A stretch of 5,358 nucleotides of DNA from assembly GCA_024641835.1 (NCBI GenBank), contig JAHECH010000355.1:1-5358 (forward strand). Reading direction: 5' to 3'. The position numbers and the translations under genes were made by a program. The stretch's first letter is position 1, and the number at the start of each line of letters is the position of its first letter. A model generated the notes under the pieces. It was not told the DNA's origin. It worked only from the letters and a program-made list of their open reading frames with translations, and searched no databases. This document shows, piece after piece, positions 1 through 5,200 of this stretch. This stretch comes from Deltaproteobacteria bacterium. GTDB lineage: Bacteria; Desulfobacterota; DSM-4660; Desulfatiglandales; HGW-15.

Positions 1-338
1 GGAATGAAGGAACGACTGCCGGCGGCAATCAGAAGACGATCATAAGCGATTCTCTGATTTTCCTGAGTGACCACAGCTTTTTTTGCAGGATCTACACCCT
101 GCACCCGGGTTTTCAGCTTCAGCTCTATCTTCTGGTCCTTGTACCACTGCTCTTTCTTGGCCATAAGGTTTTGCTCTGTGATATCACCTGCAACATACTC
201 ACTGAGCCTCAGTCTCCAGTAGAACGGAAGCGCTTCATCAGTGACCATGGTTATGGAACCCTGGCCATCCTGTTTTCGAATGTGCTCTGCCGCTGTGGTG
301 CCAGCAACGCCGTTTCCGACAATCAGATACCTTGCCAT
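1..338 (-). CDS. FAD/NAD(P)-dependent oxidoreductase, N-terminal part (runs off the left edge)
   Basis: This is the first 112 residues of a pyridine-nucleotide-disulfide-type flavoprotein; the rest lies outside the window. The protein starts MARYLIVGNGVAGTTAAEHI, a classic FAD-binding Rossmann beta-alpha-beta with GxGxxG at residues 8-13. A segment reading FYWRLRLSEYVAGD follows, like the substrate-side loop of NirB-type and NADH:rubredoxin reductase-type proteins. The visible part ends with YDRLLIAAGS, the second conserved FAD-contact motif of the family. The ATG at 338 is well supported: an AGGAGGG Shine-Dalgarno (345-351) sits six bases upstream and the Rossmann strand begins at residue 4. 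The gene is divergent from a rubrerythrin-like gene, so a role in passing NAD(P)H electrons to an oxygen- or peroxide-reducing diiron or rubredoxin system is plausible but inferred. The NAD-binding and C-terminal domains are not visible, so nitrite-reductase-like, rubredoxin-reductase-like and CoA-disulfide-reductase-like assignments cannot be separated. Confidence 0.9.
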   Translation of the reverse strand, partial: MARYLIVGNGVAGTTAAEHIRKQDGQGSITMVTDEALPFYWRLRLSEYVAGDITEQNLMAKKEQWYKDQKIELKLKTRVQGVDPAKKAVVTQENQRIAYDRLLIAAGSRSFI

Positions 339-344
339 ATCGAT

Positions 345-351
345 CCCTCCT
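345..351 (-). promoter_or_regulatory. Ribosome binding site of the FAD oxidoreductase
   Basis: Read on the minus strand this is AGGAGGG, a near-consensus Shine-Dalgarno, six bases before the ATG at 338. It fixes the start of the flavoprotein gene. Confidence 0.8.
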
Positions 352-383
352 GAGCTCTTGATCCCCTTCTCACACACTTCCTT

Positions 384-412
384 TTGACATACATATCATT
401 TTCCCATAATAT
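384..412 (+). promoter_or_regulatory. Sigma-70-type promoter of the ferritin-like gene
   Basis: A perfect TTGACA -35 box (384-389) is followed by a 17-base spacer and TAATAT (407-412), which matches four of six positions of the -10 consensus. A start of transcription near 418-420 would give a leader of about 27 bases carrying the strong ribosome binding site at 435-441. The promoter lies in the 108-base region shared with the divergent flavoprotein gene, so a regulator bound here could act on both. No clear Fur, PerR or OxyR operator was recognised. The opposite strand has only weak -35/-10 candidates. Confidence 0.65.
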
Positions 413-434
413 GCGCCCCAACGATGGATATGTT

Positions 435-441
435 AAGGAGG
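435..441 (+). promoter_or_regulatory. Ribosome binding site of the ferritin-like gene
   Basis: AAGGAGG, five bases before the ATG at 447. This decides the start: the in-frame upstream codon at 384 lies inside the -35 box of the likely promoter and has no Shine-Dalgarno of its own. Confidence 0.85.
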
Positions 442-446
442 AAAAC

Positions 447-908
447 ATGAATTTCAAATCCTTTGAAGAGCTTATTCGGTTCGCCATAGACAAAGAGCAG
501 GAGGCGATCGACTTCTACGAGGAGGCAAGCAAACAAGAGCCTTATTCGGGAGGCAAAACCACCTTCAAGGAGTTCGCCGGGGAAGAACGGAAGCACAGAG
601 CTCTCCTGGAGGGATTTCTCAAAGGGGAACGAAAGCTGGATGCTTACATTTTCAAATGGATCCCGGACATGAAAAGAAGCGATTACATGGTGGATCTCAG
701 TTATAAGAAAGGCATGCCTTACGCAGACATCCTGAGGCTCGCCATGAAACGTGAGGAAAAAGCATTGAAATTGTACAATGACCTGGCCGCCAAGTCTCAG
801 GAAAAAGATCTTGCCCAGATGTTCAAGATGCTCTCCCAGGAAGAGGCAAAGCACAAGCTGAAGCTTGAAACCCTCTATGACGACTATGTAGCAAAAATGG
901 GGGATTAG
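447..908 (+). CDS. Ferritin-like diiron protein, rubrerythrin-type without rubredoxin domain
   Basis: This is a 153-residue soluble four-helix-bundle protein of the ferritin-like/rubrerythrin superfamily (COG1633-like). Two similar helix pairs each carry an E-x-x-A-x-x-F/L-Y helix (E17 to Y24; E103 to Y110) and an EExxH helix (E46-H50; E132-H136). Together they give the expected diiron ligands E17, E47, H50, E103, E133 and H136. The spacing from the first Glu to the ExxH Glu is 30 residues in both halves, showing the internal duplication of the fold. There is no C-terminal CxxC...CxxC rubredoxin domain and no signal peptide, so the protein is cytoplasmic and would need an external electron donor. 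Family members reduce peroxide or handle iron or oxygen; the exact substrate cannot be read from sequence. The gene is divergent from a flavoprotein reductase that could supply electrons, and its stop codon lies two bases from the end of the convergent transferase gene. Confidence 0.92.
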   Translation: MNFKSFEELIRFAIDKEQEAIDFYEEASKQEPYSGGKTTFKEFAGEERKHRALLEGFLKGERKLDAYIFKWIPDMKRSDYMVDLSYKKGMPYADILRLAMKREEKALKLYNDLAAKSQEKDLAQMFKMLSQEEAKHKLKLETLYDDYVAKMGD

Positions 909-910
909 AA

Positions 911-2230
911 TTACCCCTTTGAATGCCTGTACAGGCGGGCGAGCGTGTGAGGCGAGATATTCAGGGCGAGCCCTGCCAGAATGATCTGATTCATTAGAGT
1001 CGTGCGCACCACACCTAACTTTTCCCATCTTCGCCCGGACGTCACTGCCGGGGCGGGAACAATGTGGACATTTCCTCTTTTCCATAGTTCCTTAACCAAA
1101 AAAAGATCCTCTGCAATCGGAACGATCGGGAAACCCCCTGCTCGCTCGAATACAGACTTGCGGACAAAGAGAGCCTGATCACCGTAAGGGAGTTTAAGAT
1201 ATCGGGACCGGAAATTGGTGAGAAATTCAATTGCTTTCATCAGAGGTTTATCAAGATCCGTTCTGAAAAGAAAGGCCCCGACACTTGTCCCAGGATCGAG
1301 GAGAGCATCGAAGACATGGGCCACATAACCTTCCGGTAGCCTCGTATCTGCATGCAGGAAGAGGAGAACTTCTCCTCTGGCAACGGCTGCTCCCACATTT
1401 TGCTGCAGTGCACGGCCCGCCGCGCTCCTTACAATTCGCACACCAGCGTGGGAGGCTTTCTCCACGGTTTCATCAGTGCTTCCCCCGTCAACCACGATGA
1501 TTTCCGCTTCCGGATCCTGTGCATGAGCGATGGACCGATCAACGTTCGAGGCCTCATTGAGCGCAGGTATGATCACCGAAATGTAAGGCCTGGACTCGCT
1601 CCATTCAGGCATCCACGCTTTCAGCTCTTCCACAGTATCCATATCCGTCAGAGGGTCGAGCAGATGCACGGTCATTCCATGCTCCTTTGCCCTGGCTATG
1701 GTCTTCTCCAGAACATCCCTCGTTCCCCACGGAATGCCCGTGAAAACATCGGCCGGCGCCCGCTTCTTGAGACCCATGAGCCAGTAACCCCCATCGGTAC
1801 TGGGTCCCAGGACAAGGTCTGCCGTGTCGAGCCGTCGGAATGCCTCCTGCAATGGCCGGGGAGCTAGTCCTGGGATGTCTGTACCGAATAGAATGGCTCT
1901 GCGGCAACCACTCAAGAAAGCGTTATGGAACGCGGCCTCCATCCGCTCCCCGAGGTCGCCGGATCCTTGTCGTGAAAAGAACATCCCCGAGCCAAGCCAT
2001 CGTCGGAGTCGGGTTTCGCTTCCGCCTTCGAAGCAGGCTTCCACTTCCATCCCTCCGCGATATGCCACCGCTTTTGCTGTTTTCAGGATTTTCTCTGTGA
2101 GATGGCGTTGAAGGTCAGCGGCCCTGGTGGGACCAAGGGCTGGAATGAGACGGGTCTTCGTATGTCTCGGAACCGGATATCGCCCAAAAACAATCAAGCG
2201 GTCACGTTGAGTGGTTTTCTTTCGCTCCAT
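911..2230 (-). CDS. Two-domain transferase: TIGR04282/DUF2064-type GT-A domain fused to TIGR04283-type family 2 glycosyltransferase
   Basis: This 439-residue cytoplasmic protein is made of two GT-A domains. Residues 11-205 resemble the CofC/MobA-like DUF2064 family (TIGR04282): FGRYPVPRHTKTRL (15-28), FGTDIPGL (115-122), STDGGYWLMG (144-153), PWGTRDV (167-173). Residues 216-439 are a family 2 glycosyltransferase resembling TIGR04283: SVIIPALNEASN (218-229), VVDGGSTDET (246-255), LQQNVGA (275-281), the DxD-like HADT (293-296), PYGDQALF (348-355) and AEDLFLVKEL (373-382). These two families are known as 'transferase 1' and 'transferase 2' associated with radical-SAM/selenodomain (arsenosugar-type) loci, and often occur as separate genes. 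No radical-SAM, ArsM or selenodomain gene is visible here, so the acceptor and product are unknown. The start is uncertain: ATG at 2230 fits the family start, and GTG at 2266 (12 residues longer) is also in frame; neither has a good Shine-Dalgarno. It lies just downstream of glk, so translational coupling is plausible. Confidence 0.88.
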   Translation of the reverse strand: MERKKTTQRDRLIVFGRYPVPRHTKTRLIPALGPTRAADLQRHLTEKILKTAKAVAYRGGMEVEACFEGGSETRLRRWLGSGMFFSRQGSGDLGERMEAAFHNAFLSGCRRAILFGTDIPGLAPRPLQEAFRRLDTADLVLGPSTDGGYWLMGLKKRAPADVFTGIPWGTRDVLEKTIARAKEHGMTVHLLDPLTDMDTVEELKAWMPEWSESRPYISVIIPALNEASNVDRSIAHAQDPEAEIIVVDGGSTDETVEKASHAGVRIVRSAAGRALQQNVGAAVARGEVLLFLHADTRLPEGYVAHVFDALLDPGTSVGAFLFRTDLDKPLMKAIEFLTNFRSRYLKLPYGDQALFVRKSVFERAGGFPIVPIAEDLFLVKELWKRGNVHIVPAPAVTSGRRWEKLGVVRTTLMNQIILAGLALNISPHTLARLYRHSKG

Positions 2231-2267
2231 ACGGCATTCGAAACGGAAGCTTGAGACACCGTTCACC

Positions 2268-2291
2268 AGCAGGCGCTGAAAACGGCCTGCT
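2268..2291 (-). other. Inverted repeat at the glk/transferase junction
   Basis: A 7-base-pair stem (AGCAGGC, paired with GCCTGCT) with a 10-base loop begins inside the glk stop codon and ends next to the alternative GTG start (2266) of the transferase. No T-tract follows on the minus strand, so it is not a typical terminator. It could instead hinder or couple translation of the downstream gene, or be chance. Confidence 0.35.
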
Positions 2292-3291
2292 AGATCATCT
2301 CAAATGCAGATGTAGCAGCGCCGAGGAGTGCTGCTCTGTCATTCAGAATGACCCTCACGGGTATCTTTCTCATAAATTCGCTGAACCTGCCTTTCTCCGT
2401 GAAGGCCTCCATAAACTTGGGTTTTTCCAAGAACGATATGATTTTGGGAGGAATGCCTCCACCGAGATAAACACCTCCTGTAGCCATGCACGTGAGAGCC
2501 AGGTTTCCTGCGGCGGCGCCAAGGATAGCCACAAAAACTTCTAGGGCCTCTCCACAGAGAAGGTCCTTTCCGTTGAGCGCATGCTCCGTAATGACCCTGG
2601 CCGGATCTCTTGTTTCAAACATCTCCTTGAGCCATGCTGGCTCTTGATACCGCCTGAAGTCCCTTAACCACCGATAAATGTTTGTCAGGCCTGGGCCTGA
2701 TAACACCCTCTCTACGCTCACCCGGCCGAAGCGCTCGCGGAGGTATCGCCATAGGCTCACTTCTTCTTCTTTAGTGGGTGAAAAACCGATGTGCCCGCCC
2801 TCTGAGGGAACGGAGATGTAGCGTCCTTCATGAAAGACAAGGAGCGCCATACCAAGTCCTGTCCCTGGCGCAATGAGGACGATGTTCTCGCCCCCCCTGT
2901 CTCTCTCTCTATTCAGGCGATAGAGTTCCTTGCCCTGGAGAAGAGGCACTGCATGGGCCGTTGCCACCAGATCATTGATGAGGCGGACTCTGGGCCATTT
3001 GAATCGTTTCTTCAATCCTGCTTCAGACACCTCCCAGGGGAGATTGGTGGTTTTGCATCGGCCATGAATGACAGGGCCGGCAATCCCGAAGGAGGCACTC
3101 ACCAAAGAGGCGGGGTGTTTCTCCAGAAATTGCTCCACAATCTTTTCCAGTCCCGGTGCTTCCCGGCTGGGAAAGCTTTCCATGATGGCAGCCGCCGGAC
3201 GTCTTCCGCCTCTTTGAAAGAGCCCCAGGTTGGTCTTTGTCCCCCCGATATCACCGGCCAGGACCATCGCGTCGTTTCTGCCTTTTGCCAT
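2290..3291 (-). CDS. glk: Glucokinase (Glk family)
   Basis: This enzyme phosphorylates glucose to glucose 6-phosphate with ATP in the cytoplasm. The 333 residues match the usual length of the bacterial Glk family (PF02685). Motifs occur in the expected order: phosphate-1 loop LAGDIGGTKTNLGLF (11-25); ASFGIAGPV (66-74); TNLPWEV (82-88) in the sugar-binding region; LINDLVATA (104-112) with the catalytic base D107; APGTGLGMALL (141-151) phosphate-2; SEGGHIGF (163-170) and ERVLSGPGL (194-202), whose E164, H167 and E194 correspond to sugar-contacting residues in E. coli Glk; and GGVYLGGGIPPKI (272-284) for adenosine. The chosen ATG at 3291 has AGGCGG eight bases upstream (3300-3305). A GTG at 3312 is in frame but adds only a non-conserved stretch. 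The gene follows pgl in the same direction, 65 bases downstream, consistent with a sugar-catabolic operon. ROK-family kinases were considered, but the TNLPWEV and SEGGHIGF motifs favour Glk. Confidence 0.95.
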   Translation of the reverse strand: MAKGRNDAMVLAGDIGGTKTNLGLFQRGGRRPAAAIMESFPSREAPGLEKIVEQFLEKHPASLVSASFGIAGPVIHGRCKTTNLPWEVSEAGLKKRFKWPRVRLINDLVATAHAVPLLQGKELYRLNRERDRGGENIVLIAPGTGLGMALLVFHEGRYISVPSEGGHIGFSPTKEEEVSLWRYLRERFGRVSVERVLSGPGLTNIYRWLRDFRRYQEPAWLKEMFETRDPARVITEHALNGKDLLCGEALEVFVAILGAAAGNLALTCMATGGVYLGGGIPPKIISFLEKPKFMEAFTEKGRFSEFMRKIPVRVILNDRAALLGAATSAFEMI

Positions 3292-3356
3292 CACCGTCAC
3301 CGCCTCTCTCACAATATCTCACACGGCGCCGTGGATCAATCCTTCTTACTCCCGGT

Positions 3357-4100
3357 CTATCTTGTCAGCAGAGAAGCTGCGTCACGGTCCAAGAGCCACG
3401 TCAAAACACCGTTGACTGGCCAAACCTTATGGGCTGGGAGCCCTTGATCCCCACTTTCGATAATGGACTTGACCACCCCCGCCTTCTCCTTGCCAGAGAC
3501 AAGAAAAACAATCTCCATGGCGTTGTTGATCACCGGAAGGGTCATGGTGAGGCGACTCACATCGGGGTCACCGCCTTTCACTGCCACGACCATTTTCTCT
3601 GTTTCGTTGAGAGCATTCTGGCGCGGGAATAGAGAAGCCGTGTGCCCATCTGCTCCAACTCCGAGAAAAATGACATCGAAGACCGGGAACTCCCCCTCCC
3701 TGAGTTGAAACGATGAAACCAGGTCTTCCTGATATTTCAGAGCGCCCAGCTCAGGCGCCATCTCTCCAGGCATGGGATGCACCTGACCGGCCGGTATGGG
3801 AGCCTGATGAATGAAATCTGTCTCTGCTGCGCCGAAGTTGCTCGCGGGATCGTTTGAACGAACACATCTCTCATCAACCCAGAAGACGTGCATCTGGCCC
3901 CAAGGTATCTCCGATCTATAAGACTCCTGAATCAACAGTCTGTGCATCCTCCTGGGCGTTGAACCGCCTGATAGGGCCACAAAGAAATTCCCCCTGGTGT
4001 TCACACACGCTCTTGCTCTGTCCGTAAAAAGGTTCGCTCCCTTCAAGGCCATCTTTTCCGGGCTACCTGATATGAGGATTCGTGGCTCTCGGTATTTCAT
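3357..4100 (-). CDS. pgl: 6-phosphogluconolactonase (DevB/SOL type)
   Basis: This enzyme hydrolyses 6-phospho-D-glucono-1,5-lactone to 6-phosphogluconate, the second step of the oxidative pentose phosphate and Entner-Doudoroff routes. The 247 residues are typical of the glucosamine-6-phosphate-isomerase-fold Pgl family. Motifs are VALSGGSTPRRM (41-52), the phosphate-binding loop; FWVDERCV (73-80), followed by the SNFG segment (87-90); FDVIFLGVGADGHTASLFP (141-159), the hallmark of DevB-type enzymes with the catalytic-site GxDGHTASLFP; RLTMTLPVINNA (183-194); and VSGKEKA (201-207). The C-terminal LLDRDAASLL (236-245) also fits. Start: ATG at 4100 with AAGG seven bases upstream. An in-frame GTG at 4202 would add 34 residues, but these are encoded by repeat-like DNA (tandem GCCTTGC) and have no family counterpart. 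The gene is first in the pgl-glk-transferase series. No glucose-6-phosphate dehydrogenase or 6-phosphogluconate-processing gene is in the window. Confidence 0.95.
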   Translation of the reverse strand: MKYREPRILISGSPEKMALKGANLFTDRARACVNTRGNFFVALSGGSTPRRMHRLLIQESYRSEIPWGQMHVFWVDERCVRSNDPASNFGAAETDFIHQAPIPAGQVHPMPGEMAPELGALKYQEDLVSSFQLREGEFPVFDVIFLGVGADGHTASLFPRQNALNETEKMVVAVKGGDPDVSRLTMTLPVINNAMEIVFLVSGKEKAGVVKSIIESGDQGLPAHKVWPVNGVLTWLLDRDAASLLTR

Positions 4101-4114
4101 TCCTGAACCTTTTT

Positions 4115-4128
4115 GCCTTGCGCCTTGC
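4115..4128. repeat. Tandem heptamer GCCTTGC x2
   Basis: Two perfect adjacent copies of GCCTTGC just upstream of the pgl ribosome binding site. It is a short direct repeat, perhaps a remnant of a longer array. Its presence supports treating this stretch as non-coding rather than as an N-terminal extension of Pgl. Confidence 0.5.
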
Positions 4129-4267
4129 ACCCTGAGTCCCAGCAGATTCCTGAAAAAGTTCCTGCTAGTGTGGCGTCCCAGAAGTTCCTTTACAAACAAC
4201 ACTGCGACCCCCCCTACCGCACATGCGCAAACTTAACCGGCCGATGATACCTTTTCTTCCGTTCCAA

Positions 4268-4284
4268 GGCCGCCAGAGGCGGCC
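4268..4284. repeat. Perfect 7-bp hairpin GGCCGCC-AGA-GGCGGCC
   Basis: A perfect GC-only stem of seven pairs with a three-base loop. Neither strand has a T-run after it, so a standard intrinsic terminator is unlikely. It could still help end transcription from the upstream molybdoprotein gene, or be a dispersed palindromic repeat. Confidence 0.5.
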
Positions 4285-4299
4285 AAGTCTCCCGGGCTG

Positions 4300-4404
4300 G
4301 TCTTTTCTACGGCTTATCTACGGGGGAGTCCTGCCCCCTCCCGCTGTTCCCCTCGCCTTCGCTCGGGGCCAGGGGTTTCCCCCATAGATAAACCGTGAAA
4401 AGAC
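4300..4404. repeat. Large imperfect palindrome, arms of about 28 bases
   Basis: Left arm 4300-4328 and right arm 4377-4404 pair almost completely: a C-G closing pair, seven pairs over TCTTTTC, a one-base bulge (T4308), four pairs, a mismatch (C4313/A4392), seven pairs over TTATCTA, a mismatch (C4321/A4384), then six pairs over GGGGGA and a G-T wobble. The 48-base central part is GC-rich and can form a smaller stem from CCCC (4349-4352) and GGGG (4365-4368). RNA from either strand would fold into a long rod. Neither side has a T-tract typical of a terminator. It is compatible with a REP/MITE-like repeat or a structured RNA; no known RNA family was recognised. Confidence 0.75.
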
Positions 4405-4543
4405 AGCGCCCTCCCGCCAGTCACATCCAGAAAAGGCATCATCGACCTTCCATCCTTCCGCCGCCAGCTTGAAGCTAGCGCTTATGCTCGGCAGGGGGAG
4501 GGTCGCGCAAAGGATTATTCCAAGGTATTTCTGGGACACGGTA

Positions 4544-5200
4544 CTAGACCTGCTCCACTTTTATCTTGTATACGTACTTAACCCAGTCGTGCCCATAATA
4601 TCCTTCAGCGACTGTGCGGAGAGGAAATCCATGGCGCTGAGGGAGAGTCTTCCCATTGACTTGGTAGGCGAGGAAGACGGTGTCAGAGTTGACATCCTTT
4701 ATAGGAAACCGTTGGGTATACTCGTATGTGCCTTCAGGTCCATAAAGGGTTACATGGGTCGCATCTTTACCTGCCTGCGCCAGCTCAAGCAGCCTCCGGA
4801 TGGAGACACCTTTCCACGTCCCATAATTCGCAAAAAAACCTGGACAAACCAGGAGCACCCTCCTTTCAACAGACGGCGTGGCTAAGATTTCATCGTATTT
4901 GAGATGGAGGGGGCTCTTGACAAGTCCTGTCACTTCAAGACGCCATCGGTCGAGGTTTTCCGCATGATCACTCAGACCCATGGTTCCGAAATTTTCTAGA
5001 GGGGTGACCTCCAGATTCCTCGCATCCAGAGTGGCTGGGTTTTTGCCGACCAAGCTCTCTCTTTTCGTCCCTTTTGGAAGAATGATCTTCTCCGCTTGTG
5101 CGAGAGCTGACCGAAGCAGAGAGCGAAAGGGACTGAAGAGAACGGCCATCCCTGCCATAACACCCAGCATCTTTTTGAGAAACTGCCTTCGTTTTTCCAT
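4544..5200 (-). CDS. Tat-exported molybdopterin-dependent oxidoreductase, sulfite-oxidase/MsrP fold
   Basis: The 218-residue protein has a twin-arginine signal, KRRQFLKKML (3-12), then a hydrophobic stretch (11-23) and a plausible cleavage site after ALAQA (32-36), so it should be exported folded with its cofactor. The rest is one oxidoreductase molybdopterin-binding domain (PF00174): RWRLEVTGLV (86-94), LLVCPGFFANYGTWKGVSI (116-134) with C119 as the expected molybdenum-ligating cysteine (the only Cys in the protein), GYTYE-like core near 155-160, NGKTLPQRHGFPLR (182-195) and GYYGHDWVKYVYKIKV (200-215). The C-terminal dimerisation domain of eukaryotic sulfite oxidase is absent, as in MsrP (YedY)-like proteins. 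No haem or membrane partner gene (such as MsrQ) is in the window, so the substrate (sulfite, methionine sulfoxide or another) is not known. The ATG at 5200 is preceded by a purine-rich GGGAAG and begins the Tat signal. It may be a single-gene unit, since repeat-rich DNA follows it. Confidence 0.9.
   Translation of the reverse strand: MEKRRQFLKKMLGVMAGMAVLFSPFRSLLRSALAQAEKIILPKGTKRESLVGKNPATLDARNLEVTPLENFGTMGLSDHAENLDRWRLEVTGLVKSPLHLKYDEILATPSVERRVLLVCPGFFANYGTWKGVSIRRLLELAQAGKDATHVTLYGPEGTYEYTQRFPIKDVNSDTVFLAYQVNGKTLPQRHGFPLRTVAEGYYGHDWVKYVYKIKVEQV

Larger units (their letters stand above)
4176..4536. mobile_element. Candidate non-autonomous (MITE-like) repeat element
   Basis: The stretch is bounded by imperfect inverted repeats: GTCCCAGAAGTTCCTT at 4176-4191, and at 4521-4536 a sequence whose complement reads GTCCCAGAAATACCTT (14 of 16 match). 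The roughly 330 bases between contain further strong palindromes and no transposase. A MITE-like or REP-like element is the reading I infer. No target-site duplication is obvious, and a related direct copy of the end sequence (GTCCCAG..., from 4137) shows that the border is not unique. It could equally be a decayed or composite intergenic repeat. Confidence 0.3.
4101..4543. other. Gene-free, repeat-rich intergenic region
   Basis: This lies between the stop of the molybdoprotein gene and the start of pgl, both on the minus strand. I see no convincing protein gene. A minus-strand open frame over 4318-4539 mostly follows the palindrome and resembles no family I know. The region holds a tandem heptamer (4115-4128), a 7-bp hairpin (4268-4284), a large palindrome (4300-4404) and a pair of inverted 16-mers near its borders (4176-4191 and 4521-4536). 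No recognisable -35/-10 pair for pgl was found, so the promoter of the pgl operon, if present here, is not evident. Confidence 0.7.

Noticed and set aside
384..446. Longer N-terminus (21 extra residues) for the ferritin-like protein
   Set aside because: The upstream start codon overlaps the -35 box, has no Shine-Dalgarno, and the extra residues are not family-like; ATG 447 has a near-perfect ribosome binding site.
925..936. Perfect 12-base palindrome GCCTGTACAGGC near the convergent gene ends
   Set aside because: It lies inside transferase coding sequence, has no loop or T-tract for a terminator, and one such palindrome is expected by chance in a window this size.
396..1085. Long minus-strand open frame across the ferritin-like gene and the transferase end
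   Set aside because: It is antisense to one well-supported gene and out of frame with another, with no recognisable domain; it is a shadow of real coding sequence.
1352..1867. Plus-strand open frame antisense to the transferase
   Set aside because: No domain features; it overlaps conserved motifs of both GT-A domains on the other strand.
2891..2910. C7 run followed by (CT)5, a possible phase-variable tract in glk
   Set aside because: The tract is short and codes for ordinary residues in a variable loop; glk is intact and a housekeeping kinase is not a likely phase-variable gene.
2830..3447. Plus-strand open frame of about 205 codons antisense to glk
   Set aside because: It covers the conserved Glk motifs on the opposite strand and shows no family signature of its own.
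4101..4202. 34-residue N-terminal extension of Pgl from a GTG at 4202
   Set aside because: It is encoded by repeat-like DNA with a tandem heptamer, is absent from the family, and ATG 4100 has its own ribosome binding site.
4318..4539. 73-codon minus-strand open frame in the intergenic region
   Set aside because: It starts with GTG without a ribosome binding site, and its C-terminal half simply reads through the palindrome; it has no domain or hydrophobic pattern suggesting a protein.
4469..4885. Plus-strand open frame overlapping the molybdoprotein gene end
   Set aside because: It is antisense to the conserved C-terminal SUOX motifs with no features of its own.
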